The position numbers and the translations under genes were made by a program. The notes under the pieces are model-generated. The model made no database searches. It worked only from the letters and a program-made list of their open reading frames with translations, and had not been told where the DNA came from. Positions 8,997 through 17,348 of a stretch of 64,000 bases of DNA are shown here, piece by piece (position 1 is the stretch's first letter; every line of letters begins with the position of its first letter). Source of the stretch: CAWBCR01 sp963787375 (GTDB lineage: Bacteria > Chloroflexota > Anaerolineae > Aggregatilineales > UBA3940). The stretch is taken from contig CAWBCR010000014.1 of NCBI GenBank assembly GCA_963787375.1, positions 117,443-181,442 of the forward strand, given 5' to 3'.

Positions 8997-10130
8997 ATGC
9001 GTTTTCGATACTGGTACCTGACACTCACCTTCGTGTTGGCTGCCATGCTGCTGTTCGGTGTCCGAACGGCTGCAGCTCAGGATAGCGGTGACGACAGCGG
9101 CGGCGGAAACGGCAGCGGCGATTCGGGGCAGTGTCTGATGTGCCACGCCAACAGCGGCGCACACGTCACGTTCGGAACCGGCGACGAGATCAGCGTGCAG
9201 GTCGATGCGCAGATGCTCGATCAGTCCGTGCACGGGGTGAACAACCCGCAGGGCGAGTTGTCCTGCCAGAACTGCCATGGCGACTACACCTATCCACACA
9301 CAGGCCACACGCCCCCGCTCAATTCGCCGCGCGATTTCCGGCTGGCGCTGAACCAGGCGTGCACGACGTGCCATACGCAGGAAGCGACCCTCCAGGCAGA
9401 CAGCGTCCACGCGGCGGCGATGCAGGCCGGCAACGAAAACGCGCCGGTGTGTGTCGACTGCCACGGCTTCCACGACGTAACGCCGCCCAACCAGCCGCGC
9501 TCGAAGATACCGAACACCTGCGGCACCTGCCACACCGATGTCTTCAACCAGTACAAAGACAGCGTGCATGGCGCGGCGCTGCTTGAGGATTCAAACCCCG
9601 ACGTGCCGACCTGCATCGACTGCCACGGCGTCCACAACATCCAGGACCCCACCACCAACCACTTCCGGCTGTTCTCGCCGCAGTTGTGCGCCAAATGCCA
9701 CGCCAATAAGGCGCTGATGGACAAGTACGGCATCTCGACTGACGTATTCAACACGTATGTATCCGATTTCCACGGGACAACCGTCACCCTGTTCGAGAAA
9801 AAGTCGCCCGACGCGGCAGTCAACAAGGCCGTGTGCTATGACTGTCACGGCGTGCACAACATCCGCCGCCCCAGCGACCCGCTGTCGACGGTCTATAAAG
9901 ACAACCTGCTGACGACCTGCCAGAAGTGCCACCCCGATGCGACAGCCAACTTCCCGACGGCGTGGCTGGGCCATTATGAGCCGGACCCGCAGAGATACCC
10001 GCTGGTCTACTATGTGAATCTGTTCTACAAGTACTTCATTCCGGGCATGATCGGCTTCTTCCTGGTGGTCATCATTCCCGATGCCATCCGCCGGGTCATC
10101 AACCTGACAAAGAAACGAGAGGGGAAATAG
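8997..10130 (+). CDS. Nine-haem cytochrome c with C-terminal membrane anchor
   Basis: Exported electron-transfer protein of 377 residues. A Sec signal peptide (residues 1-27, ending TAAA) is followed by a Ser/Gly-rich linker and nine CXXCH haem sites at about residues 46, 90, 122, 152, 175, 206, 231, 280 and 308. Between them recur S-V-H-G and CHG-x-H-x-I motifs, whose histidines are good candidates for distal haem ligands. One hydrophobic helix near residues 340-362 and a basic tail anchor the C-terminus. No CXXCK site is present, so it is not a classical NrfA nitrite reductase. First gene of a tight operon (3-nt gap to the next); ribosome site GGAGG 8 nt upstream. Likely a conduit receiving electrons from the NapC-like and cytochrome b partners. 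Confidence 0.85.
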   Translation: MRFRYWYLTLTFVLAAMLLFGVRTAAAQDSGDDSGGGNGSGDSGQCLMCHANSGAHVTFGTGDEISVQVDAQMLDQSVHGVNNPQGELSCQNCHGDYTYPHTGHTPPLNSPRDFRLALNQACTTCHTQEATLQADSVHAAAMQAGNENAPVCVDCHGFHDVTPPNQPRSKIPNTCGTCHTDVFNQYKDSVHGAALLEDSNPDVPTCIDCHGVHNIQDPTTNHFRLFSPQLCAKCHANKALMDKYGISTDVFNTYVSDFHGTTVTLFEKKSPDAAVNKAVCYDCHGVHNIRRPSDPLSTVYKDNLLTTCQKCHPDATANFPTAWLGHYEPDPQRYPLVYYVNLFYKYFIPGMIGFFLVVIIPDAIRRVINLTKKREGK

Positions 10131-10133
10131 GGC

Positions 10134-11864
10134 ATGCCGCAAGACGCCAATCACGACGTTCCTGCGAAGAAATCGCTGTTCAAGAAGGTTCGGGAATTCT
10201 TCTTCCCGCCGGTGGGCGCAAGCCGCGTGCAGAAGATCCTGCCGTATGCCGTGCTGGGGGTGGTGACGCTGATCCTGCTGGTCGGCGGCACCTATACCTG
10301 GGACTACACCAACTCGCCGGTGTTCTGTGGCACGACCTGCCACACCATGCCGCCCGAGTACAGCGCCTATGAGGTCTCGCCGCACGCGCGCGTCTCCTGC
10401 GTCGAATGCCACATCGGGCGCGGCTTCGTGGCGACTCGCATCACGCGCAAGGCTGGCGACATCAAGCACGTCGTCAAGCTGGCCTTCAAGACCTACACGT
10501 ACCCCATCTTTGCCGATGAGCTGCGGCCCGCCCGCGAGACGTGCGAGCAGTGCCACTTCCCGGCCAAGTTCTCCGACAACTCGCTGCGCCAGAACATCCA
10601 CTACCAGGATGACCAGGACAACACACGCTACGCGATCTATCTCGCCATGCGCACCGGCGGCGGCACCCAGCGGCAGGGGCTGGGACAGGGCATCCACTGG
10701 CATATCGAGAACGAAGTGTGGTTCGCCGCGACTGACAATTTGCAGCAGACTATCCCCTATATTCGTGTCGTCAAATCAGACGGCACCCAGGTGACATACA
10801 CCGCGCTCAACGCCGACCAGACGCCCGACGAGCTGGCCGCGCTGCCTGAACAGCGCATGGACTGCATCACCTGCCATAACCGCATTACGCACGATATCCT
10901 GCTGCCCACCGAGTCGATGGACCAGGCGCTATCACGTGGGCAAATCGACCCGACCATCCCCTTCATCCACCAGAAGGGTGTGGAAGTCCTCAACGCCAGC
11001 TACGACACGCAGCAGGCCGCCCACGATGGCATTGCGTCGCTGGACGCCTTCTACCAGACTGAATATCCCGACTTCTACGCCGCGAACCACGACGCCGTGA
11101 CGCAGGCGATCAGCGCGATTACCAGCATCTACGACCGTTCGGTCTTCATCGACCAGGATGTAAGCTGGAACACCCACCCCAACAACCTGGGGCACGAGAA
11201 CTGGCCGGGCTGCTTCCGCTGCCACGACGGCCAGCACGTCAGCAGCGCTGGGCAGGCGATCCGCCTGGAGTGCAACCTGTGCCATTCGATCCCGCAGGTG
11301 GTCGACGCCAGCGTCATCGAGCCTGAGCTGCCGCTGGCCACCGGCATCGAGCCGGATTCGCACTATAGCACGCACTGGATCGCGCTGCACCGCACCTCGT
11401 TTGACCAGACCTGCCAGGCCTGCCACACCGTTACCAACCCCGGCGGGACAGATAACAGTTCGTTCTGCTCGAACTCGGCCTGCCACGGCGAGAACTGGCG
11501 CTTCGCCGGGCTCGACGCGCCAGAGCTGGCCGACATTCTGGCCGCCGAGCAGCCGGCCCCACCTCCGGCAGCAACCGCTGTGCCGGTCGGCGCGGGCGGC
11601 CCCACCTTCGACGGACAGATCGGCGCGATCTTCCAGCAGCACTGCACCACCTGCCACAGCCAGGCCATCGCAACCGGCGGGCTGGTGCTCGAAACGTACA
11701 ATGCCACGATGATCGGCGGCAAAGACGGGCCGGTGGTCATCCTGGGTGATGCCGAGGCGAGCGAAGTCATCAAGCGTCAGCGCTCGGGGCACTTTGCCAA
11801 GCTCGACGATGCGGAGCTTCAGCTCGTCATCGACTGGATCAACAACGGCGCGCCTGAGAACTAA
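10134..11864 (+). CDS. NapC/NirT-like multihaem cytochrome c with C-terminal monohaem domain
   Basis: 576 residues. One N-terminal membrane helix (about 36-54) precedes a NapC/NrfH-like start: FCGTTCHTMPPEY, then SPHARVSCVECHIGRG. Seven standard CXXCH sites are present (CVECH, CEQCH, CITCH, CFRCH, CNLCH, CQACH, CTTCH), plus a CX3CH (CGTTCH, residue 65) and a CX4CH (CSNSACH), giving up to nine haems. The last ~95 residues form a separate small cytochrome c domain (HCTTCHS, ending in the helix DAELQLVIDWINNG) of the type found in planctomycete-like surface cytochromes. NapC/NrfH proteins take electrons from menaquinol and pass them to periplasmic partners; that role is inferred here from the N-terminus and the neighbouring cytochrome b. 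A Pro/Ala linker separates the two halves. Confidence 0.85.
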   Translation: MPQDANHDVPAKKSLFKKVREFFFPPVGASRVQKILPYAVLGVVTLILLVGGTYTWDYTNSPVFCGTTCHTMPPEYSAYEVSPHARVSCVECHIGRGFVATRITRKAGDIKHVVKLAFKTYTYPIFADELRPARETCEQCHFPAKFSDNSLRQNIHYQDDQDNTRYAIYLAMRTGGGTQRQGLGQGIHWHIENEVWFAATDNLQQTIPYIRVVKSDGTQVTYTALNADQTPDELAALPEQRMDCITCHNRITHDILLPTESMDQALSRGQIDPTIPFIHQKGVEVLNASYDTQQAAHDGIASLDAFYQTEYPDFYAANHDAVTQAISAITSIYDRSVFIDQDVSWNTHPNNLGHENWPGCFRCHDGQHVSSAGQAIRLECNLCHSIPQVVDASVIEPELPLATGIEPDSHYSTHWIALHRTSFDQTCQACHTVTNPGGTDNSSFCSNSACHGENWRFAGLDAPELADILAAEQPAPPPAATAVPVGAGGPTFDGQIGAIFQQHCTTCHSQAIATGGLVLETYNATMIGGKDGPVVILGDAEASEVIKRQRSGHFAKLDDAELQLVIDWINNGAPEN

Positions 11865-11901
11865 TAACGCGCGATTTCGGCGAGGGAGGGTTCTGTAACT
11901 G

Positions 11902-12732
11902 ATGGCTGTTGAAGCGACTACCGAAAAGCCAAAGCAAATCAAGCGTTTCGGCTGGAGCGCACGCATCCAGCACATCATCCTGCTGGTGACGTTCACCGGG
12001 TTGGCGATGACCGGCCTGCCACAGAAGTACGCCCAGGCGGCGTGGGCCGATACGATGATCGGGCTGCTGGGTGGCATCGAGACGGTGCGTATCATCCATC
12101 GCATCCTGGCGACCGGCCTGATGGCGCTGGCGATCTATCACGGCGGCGAGCTGACCTATAAGCTGTTCGTCCTGCGTGAGCCGCCCTACATGCTGCCGTC
12201 GTTTGCCGACTTCAAAGACCTGATCCAGACGATGGCCTACAACCTGGGCTTCCGCAAAGAGCACGCCCGCATGCCGCGCTTCGGCTTCGGGGAGAAGCTG
12301 GAATATTGGGCGGTGATCTGGGGTATGGGCGTCATGATCCTGACCGGCTTCATGATGTGGAACCCGATCGCCACGACGCACTACCTGCCCGGTGAGGCCA
12401 TCCCTGCGGCGCTGACTGCCCACGGGTCGGAAGCGCTGCTGGCCGTGCTGGCGATCGTCATCTGGCACCTGTACAACGTGCTTACACACGGCAACTTCAG
12501 CATCTTCACCGGCTGGATCAGGGCGAAGCTCGAGAAGGAAGAACACGCGCTCGAATACGAGCGGATAGAAGCAGGCGACCTGCCGAAGCCGCCGGCAAAA
12601 GACGTGTTTCGCAAGCGAATGCGTGTCTTTGTCCCCATCGCCGTTGTGATCACGCTCGTGCTGCTGGCCGGGCTGGTGTGGTTTGTGACGTTCGAGCAGA
12701 CAGCCATCACGACTATCCCGCCGGCATTCTAG
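11902..12732 (+). CDS. Di-haem cytochrome b subunit (formate dehydrogenase gamma/b561-like)
   Basis: 276 residues with four core membrane helices and an extra C-terminal helix (about 235-257). Histidines suited to ligate two b haems lie in ARIQHIILLV, VRIIHRILATG, LAIYHGGEL and VIWHLYNVLTHG. This pattern matches the cytochrome b subunits of formate dehydrogenases and hydrogenases, which exchange electrons with menaquinone. Here no dehydrogenase subunit is present; the gene follows two multihaem cytochromes by 37 nt, so the predicted complex links the quinone pool to the haem chain. A long cytoplasmic segment rich in Glu/Lys precedes the last helix. Confidence 0.8.
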   Translation: MAVEATTEKPKQIKRFGWSARIQHIILLVTFTGLAMTGLPQKYAQAAWADTMIGLLGGIETVRIIHRILATGLMALAIYHGGELTYKLFVLREPPYMLPSFADFKDLIQTMAYNLGFRKEHARMPRFGFGEKLEYWAVIWGMGVMILTGFMMWNPIATTHYLPGEAIPAALTAHGSEALLAVLAIVIWHLYNVLTHGNFSIFTGWIRAKLEKEEHALEYERIEAGDLPKPPAKDVFRKRMRVFVPIAVVITLVLLAGLVWFVTFEQTAITTIPPAF

Positions 12733-12771
12733 GCTGGCCCGGCGGGATGCCCACAAAAGGGTTGACGGACT

Positions 12772-14313
12772 ATGGCAAATCTCTTTGTCGACCCCATCGT
12801 TCCTGTATTCTTCGTCTACGGCCTGGCCTTCTATACGATGGGCCTGGCCGTAGTGCTAAAATCGGGCGGCTGGATTGCCGACCGCGCGGTGCGCCGTGCG
12901 ATGCGGCTGCTGGCTGTGTTTGCGCTGATCCACGGAACGCACGAATGGTTCGAAATGTTCTTCCGGATCGGGACGGCAGCATCGGGGTTCGTCGCGCCGC
13001 CCGCGCTGGAGATGGCGCGCACGGCGGTCCTGATGGGTTCGTTCGCTTTTCTGGCAGCGTTCGGCGTGGAAACCATTTATTTGCACGCGCCGCGTGCGCT
13101 GCACCGGTGGACGCTTGGCGTGCTGCTGGCCATTTCGGCCACTGGTGTGCTTGCGATCATCCTCCACTACCTGCCCGACTGGGACACGATCACCCGGGCT
13201 GCTGACGCCTGGGCGCGCTACAGCCTGGGCGCAGTTGGGGCGACCATCGCCGGGGTGGGGCTGCTGGTGCAGGCCCGCGACAACCGGCGGGCAGAGCTGT
13301 ACGCGGTATCGCGCGGTTGGCTGGTGACGGGCGTGGCGCTGATCGTCTATGGGCTGGTGGGGCAGACCGCCTCAGCGCCCAGCGTGCTGTTCCCGTCGAC
13401 GGTGTACAACACGCAGACGTTCCAGCACCTGTTTGGCTTCCCGATCCAGTTGCTGCGTGCTGCCGTCGCCGTGACTTCAACCGTCGGCGTGCTGGGTGCG
13501 CTGCGCGCGCTGGAGCTTGAGCGCCGCCGTGCCGAGCGGCAGGCGACTGATGCCAGGTTCGCGGCGCAGGCCGAGGCGCAGCAGGCGCTGGCTCAACGCG
13601 AGACGCTGCAAAAGGAGCTGTTGCGCCGCACCGTTGGCACGCAGGAAGACGAGCGGGCGCGCATCGCGCGGGAGCTGCACGACGGCATCGGGCAGACGCT
13701 GACCGCGCTGGTTTACCGCGTGACGGCGCTCGAGGCCCTACCCGACAACGGCAAGCCGGTGACGCCTGAAATGGTCGAGAACGTCCACCAGCTTGCCACA
13801 CAGGCCCACGCCGACCTGCGCCAGCTTGTGACGGACCTGCGCCCGGCGCAGCTCGATGACCTGGGTCTGGTCGCCGCGCTGCACTGGCTGGCCGACCAGA
13901 CCCGTCGGCAGCTCGACCTGGATGTGAGCGTCGTCGTTGACGGGCGCAAGAAGCGCCTGCCAGGCGAGATCGAGACGACACTGTTTCGCATTGCTCAGGA
14001 GGCGTTGACCAATGTCGTCAAGTACGCCGAGGTCGACGAGGCCTGCATCCGGTTGTCGTTTGAGCCGAAGTTTGTCATTTTAGAGATTATCGACCACGGA
14101 GTGGGCTTCGACGTGAAAGCTGCGCTTGACGTGGAGGTTACCGAGCGTGAGGCATGGGGGTTGATCGGGATGCAGGAACGGGCCACGCTGGCCGGTGGCC
14201 GGCTGCTCCTGCTGTCTACGCCGGAGAAGGGGAGCGTGGTGCGCGTCATCATACCAATGCCGGGAGAACATACCCATGACGGACTCGAACACGATACACA
14301 TTCTGCTGGTTGA
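12772..14313 (+). CDS. Membrane sensor histidine kinase, NarX/DesK (HisKA_3) type
   Basis: 513 residues. Residues 1-240 contain about seven hydrophobic helices with short loops, forming a membrane-embedded sensor without a large extracytoplasmic domain. A coiled-coil rich in Arg/Glu/Ala (about 245-290) leads to a HisKA_3 dimerisation domain with the phosphoacceptor His303 in ARIARELHDGIGQT. The HATPase domain shows EALTNVVKYAE, DHGVGFD and GLIGMQERATLAGG. It starts 39 nt after the cytochrome b gene and overlaps the response regulator by 38 nt, so it is very likely co-transcribed with the cytochromes and reports on their state or substrate. The signal is unknown. Confidence 0.85.
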   Translation: MANLFVDPIVPVFFVYGLAFYTMGLAVVLKSGGWIADRAVRRAMRLLAVFALIHGTHEWFEMFFRIGTAASGFVAPPALEMARTAVLMGSFAFLAAFGVETIYLHAPRALHRWTLGVLLAISATGVLAIILHYLPDWDTITRAADAWARYSLGAVGATIAGVGLLVQARDNRRAELYAVSRGWLVTGVALIVYGLVGQTASAPSVLFPSTVYNTQTFQHLFGFPIQLLRAAVAVTSTVGVLGALRALELERRRAERQATDARFAAQAEAQQALAQRETLQKELLRRTVGTQEDERARIARELHDGIGQTLTALVYRVTALEALPDNGKPVTPEMVENVHQLATQAHADLRQLVTDLRPAQLDDLGLVAALHWLADQTRRQLDLDVSVVVDGRKKRLPGEIETTLFRIAQEALTNVVKYAEVDEACIRLSFEPKFVILEIIDHGVGFDVKAALDVEVTEREAWGLIGMQERATLAGGRLLLLSTPEKGSVVRVIIPMPGEHTHDGLEHDTHSAG

Positions 14314-14947
14314 CGACCACGAAGTCGTGCGATCAGGCATCCGGGCGCTGATCGACGCACAGCAAGACATGGCCGTTGTTGGCGAGGCAGCCAATGGTGA
14401 GGAGGCGGTCGAGATAGCCTGCGAGCTGCATCCCAACGTGGTGCTGATGGACATCACCATGCCGGGTGTAGATGGCATGGAAGCCACCCGCCGCATGAAA
14501 GAATGCGGCGAGGCGACCGCTGTGCTGGCGCTAACCATCCACGAAGGCCGCGAGTACTTCTTCGAGATGCTCAACGCGGGCGCGTCGGGCTACATCCCCA
14601 AGAGCGCGGCAGCCGACGAGCTGATGATCGCCATCCGTGCTGTAGCGCGCGGTGAGGTGTACCTGCACTCATCGGTTGCGCAGCTTCTGTTGCAAGATCA
14701 CCTGCGGCGCAGCCGGGGTGAGCAGGAAACCAACTCGATGGGCGACCTGAGCGACCGCGAGCGCGAGGTGCTGACGCTGGTAGCCGAGGGCCTGCTCAAC
14801 AAGGACATCGGCGAGCGGCTGGACATCAGCCCCAAAACGGTCGCCCGCCACCGCGAGAACATCATGCGCAAGCTGGGCCTGCACAGCCGCACCGAGTTGG
14901 TCAAGTATGCGCTGCGCATTGGCCTGATCGACATCGACGAAGAGTAG
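14276..14947 (+). CDS. NarL/FixJ-family response regulator
   Basis: 223 residues: a receiver domain with acidic pocket DD13-14, phosphoacceptor Asp59 (VLMDITMPG) and conserved Lys in GYIPKSA, then a LuxR-type helix-turn-helix (LSDREREVLTLVAEGLLNKDIG; SPKTVARHRENIMRKLGL). It is the cognate partner of the overlapping sensor kinase. The start at 14276 (MTDSN) is preceded by GGGAGAA; the frame is open further upstream only because it runs inside the kinase gene. Autoregulation of the cytochrome operon is plausible but no NarL-type heptamer site was identified. Confidence 0.9.
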   Translation: MTDSNTIHILLVDDHEVVRSGIRALIDAQQDMAVVGEAANGEEAVEIACELHPNVVLMDITMPGVDGMEATRRMKECGEATAVLALTIHEGREYFFEMLNAGASGYIPKSAAADELMIAIRAVARGEVYLHSSVAQLLLQDHLRRSRGEQETNSMGDLSDREREVLTLVAEGLLNKDIGERLDISPKTVARHRENIMRKLGLHSRTELVKYALRIGLIDIDEE

Positions 14948-15106
14948 CGCGCTCACGTCGTGGTGTATCCCCCACATTCAGAATAGGCGATTCGCCCCAC
15001 GCGCGATTGGTGCGAACTCTCGATGACAGCCGCCCCGAGAAACCTTACACTGTAGATAAGAAGCAGACAGTCAACAGGCTGCCTGCAAGCAGAGTGGAGG
15101 TCGATC

Positions 15107-15220
15107 ATGGGCGGCTTGGCGATAATGTTGGGTGTGATTGTCCGCATCGGTATCCCGGTGTTGGTGCTGTTGCTGATCGGCAGCTACTTCCAGCATCGGA
15201 ATACAGAGCGGCGTATCTGA
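15107..15220 (+). CDS. Short single-span membrane peptide (37 residues)
   Basis: An ATG preceded by GGAGG at 7 nt opens a 37-codon frame. Its product is almost entirely one hydrophobic helix (about residues 3-25: GLAIMLGVIVRIG, then IPVLVLLLIG) with a basic tail (HRNTERRI). The good ribosome site, the stop, and a terminator 68 nt downstream make it a believable small gene. Function is unknown. The other parts of the 14948-15332 gap hold no further coding signal. Confidence 0.5.
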   Translation: MGGLAIMLGVIVRIGIPVLVLLLIGSYFQHRNTERRI

Positions 15221-15287
15221 CGCAAGTTGAAGGGCCGTGCGGCGTTCGCACCGGCCCCTCCTGGGACACGCTTCATCCTCTATGCTG

Positions 15288-15316
15288 CCCGGCAGGCTGA
15301 TGCCTGCCGGGTCCTT
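15288..15316 (+). terminator. Rho-independent terminator after the 37-codon gene
   Basis: Perfect 10-bp stem CCCGGCAGGC / GCCTGCCGGG with loop TGAT, followed by TCCTTTT on the plus strand. Confidence 0.8.
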
Positions 15317-15332
15317 TTATGCCATTTGCCGT

Positions 15333-16466
15333 TTACCCGGTCACGATGATCTCGGTAGCGGCCTCGCCCACTTCTGTAAAGCGATACTCCTCATCGTAGC
15401 CCAGATACGGCTGTGTCCAGCGATAGACCCACTTGGCGGCGTCAGGCGTCACGTTGATGCAGCCGTGGCTGCGCGGGCGTCCGTAGTTGTTGTGCCAGTA
15501 CGCCCCGTGGATCGCCGCGCCGGTCCCGCCGAAGTACGTCACCCATGGCACGCCGTTCACGTCGTAGGGCAGGCCGAACTCGTCGCCGCCGCGCATGCGC
15601 CGCGACGGGCGCTTGCGGGTGACGGTGTAGTCGCCCTTGGCTGTGGATAGGTCGTGCAGGTTGCCTTCGTCGTCCTGAAAGCTGCTGCCGGTGGCTGTGC
15701 GCGTCTGGAACACGATCTGGTCGCCCTCGTAGCAGGTGACGACCTGCGCGTTCAGCTCGATGCGGATCAACTTGTCCGTCACGTCGGGTGAGATTGGGTC
15801 GAACTCGTCGACCGCAACGCGGCGGATGTGCTTGGCGAATACCCACGCCTGCCGCTTGGGCTCCACGTCGTCATACAGTTGGTACCACACGCGGCCTTCC
15901 TCGTCGACGTCACGATTAATCACGCGGTGGACCTGCCCCCAGAAGCCCATATAATGCGCCCAGTCCCATTGATAGCTGTGCAGCGTTGGGCGGGTGTACT
16001 GCCACGAATGCGGTACCACCACCTCGCCCCAGAAACCATCGGCGGGGACTTCTTCCTCTGGCTGCTGGAACTGCTCGTGGCCCGGTACGACGTACGCCGA
16101 ATGGACGTAGCCCTCATTGATCTGGAACCACACGTCGCTCTGCGCGCGGGTGTCGTAGGGCACCCCGTGGACGCTGGCCAGGATCGGCATGACGTAGCCC
16201 CAGTACACTGTGCGCACCGTGTTGGAGCGCGGCGTCGGCTCGGTGAAGATGCGAATCCACGCCGAGCCGTGCACGCGGCCCAGAAACGGCGGGTTTCCAT
16301 ACATCTCGTTAAACGAGATTGTGTTGTCCTTGTAATTGTAGGAGCCGCTGCCAGGGTCGCCGGCTGCGGACTGGGCCAGCGCGCCGCGCACCCGCAGTGA
16401 AGCCAGCGCGGCAGCGCCCAGCCCGGCGGCTTTCAGTGCATGGCGGCGTGATAGGTGTTGTGGCAT
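15333..16466 (-). CDS. Tat-exported L,D-transpeptidase (YkuD family)
   Basis: 377 residues. The N-terminus is a twin-arginine signal (SRRHALKAAGLGAAALASL), so the enzyme is probably exported folded. The C-terminal third is a YkuD catalytic domain with the motif RSHGCINV; Cys336 is the nucleophile and His334 part of the active site. The central 200 residues contain SH3-like segments (WFQINEGYVHSAYV; WYQLYDDVEPKRQAWVFAKHI) expected to bind the wall. Such enzymes form 3-3 cross-links or attach proteins to peptidoglycan. Start at 16466 follows GAGGGAA; upstream in-frame codons lack a ribosome site. Confidence 0.85.
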   Translation of the reverse strand: MPQHLSRRHALKAAGLGAAALASLRVRGALAQSAAGDPGSGSYNYKDNTISFNEMYGNPPFLGRVHGSAWIRIFTEPTPRSNTVRTVYWGYVMPILASVHGVPYDTRAQSDVWFQINEGYVHSAYVVPGHEQFQQPEEEVPADGFWGEVVVPHSWQYTRPTLHSYQWDWAHYMGFWGQVHRVINRDVDEEGRVWYQLYDDVEPKRQAWVFAKHIRRVAVDEFDPISPDVTDKLIRIELNAQVVTCYEGDQIVFQTRTATGSSFQDDEGNLHDLSTAKGDYTVTRKRPSRRMRGGDEFGLPYDVNGVPWVTYFGGTGAAIHGAYWHNNYGRPRSHGCINVTPDAAKWVYRWTQPYLGYDEEYRFTEVGEAATEIIVTG

Positions 16467-16578
16467 GGCAATTCCCTCAAGTGTGTGACGAGTCCTGCGG
16501 ATTATAGCAGGTGAAGGCGGAACTTCAATACGCCCGGCGAGCCGCACCCGCCAATGAGCCGCCACGCACGTGGGACGC

Positions 16579-16606
16579 AAAACGCCGCGCCAGCACGGCG
16601 CGGCGT
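16579..16606 (-). terminator. Terminator of the GAF-kinase signalling operon
   Basis: Perfect 10-bp stem ACGCCGCGCC / GGCGCGGCGT with a 5-nt loop, followed on the minus strand by TTTT. It lies 20 nt beyond the stop of the response-regulator gene ending at 16627. Confidence 0.8.
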
Positions 16607-16626
16607 CGGGGGTCATGCCCACGAGA

Positions 16627-17296
16627 TCAGGGCTGCTTGTTATCAGGTGCCTGTGCGGGCGGCTTGCCAGGTGCTGACTCAGCTTCCTTGCCGGGCATCG
16701 GTGTGGGCGCCTTATCGACTGCGGATTCGGGCGGCTTGACAGGTGCCGCCTCTGGCGGCTTGCTGGCTGCCGTTTCGGGCGGTTTGGGGGCTGCCACCTC
16801 TGGCGGTTTCGGAGCCGGGGTTTCCGGCGGACTGGCGGGTGTCGCCGTGGGCGGCTTGTCGGCTGCCGCTTCGGGCGGCTTGATCCAGGCGCTGGGCCTC
16901 TGGCGGGCTGGCCGCAGCCTGCTTCTTCTGATGGGCCTCCAGGATTTCTTTGATACGCGAGAGCAGCACGTCCGGTGCGAACGGCTTGAGGATATAGTCG
17001 GTGGCCCCGGCATCCATGCCGGAGGTAACCTCCGCGTCCTGCCCCTTGGCCGACAGGAAGACCACAGGGATGTCGGAGGTGGCGGGGTCGGCTTTGAGCG
17101 CCACACACGCCTCGTAGCCGGTCATGCGCGGCATCCGCACGTCCAGCAGAACGAGATCGGGTTTGGCATCCGATGCCTTCTCGACTGCCTCCGCTCCGTT
17201 ACTCGCGGCGACGACTTCGTAGCCGCCGAACTGCAGCGTGAACACGATCAGGTCGCGGATATCTGGTTCGTCTTCGGCAATTAAAATCCTGGTCAT
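16627..17296 (-). CDS. Response regulator with Pro-rich octapeptide-repeat tail (one frameshift)
   Basis: Residues 1-120 are a CheY-like receiver: acidic EDE near residue 8, phosphoacceptor Asp in VLLDVRMPRMTG, and Lys in YILKPFAPD. No DNA-binding domain follows. After a helix (LLSRIKEILEAHQKK) the sequence becomes Pro/Ala/Lys-rich. The receiver frame stays open through the tail but gives an arbitrary composition; a shift of one base near 16885-16905 yields ten octapeptides of the type KPPExAxx ending KPPAQAPDNKQP, so a frameshift is inferred. The product would be about 222 residues. Start at 17296 has GGAG 5 nt upstream. Last gene of the operon with the giant kinase. Confidence 0.75.
16630..16880 (-). 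repeat. 24-bp tandem repeat coding for KPPE octapeptides
   Basis: About ten units of 24 bp, each coding K-P-P-E-x-A-x-x or a close variant (examples KPPEVAAP, KPPETAAS, KPPEAAPV, KPPESAVD). The unit is a multiple of three and synonymous changes preserve the peptide, which argues for selection on protein rather than DNA. Confidence 0.7.
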
Positions 17297-17348
17297 ACGG
17301 CTCCGTCCCATAAGCGGCGGTCAGGGTATACGGTCTCGACCATCATCA

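Noticed and set aside
8997..11864. Cytochrome pair considered as an NrfHA nitrite reductase
   Set aside because: No CXXCK catalytic haem site exists in either protein, and the first lacks the NrfA active-site residues.
12772..14947. Sensor pair considered as true NarXL for nitrate
   Set aside because: The sensor has many membrane helices and no periplasmic P-box domain as in NarX; only the kinase class is shared.
16630..16880. 24-bp repeats considered as a CRISPR or iteron array
   Set aside because: There are no spacers; the 24-nt period is a multiple of three and encodes octapeptides.
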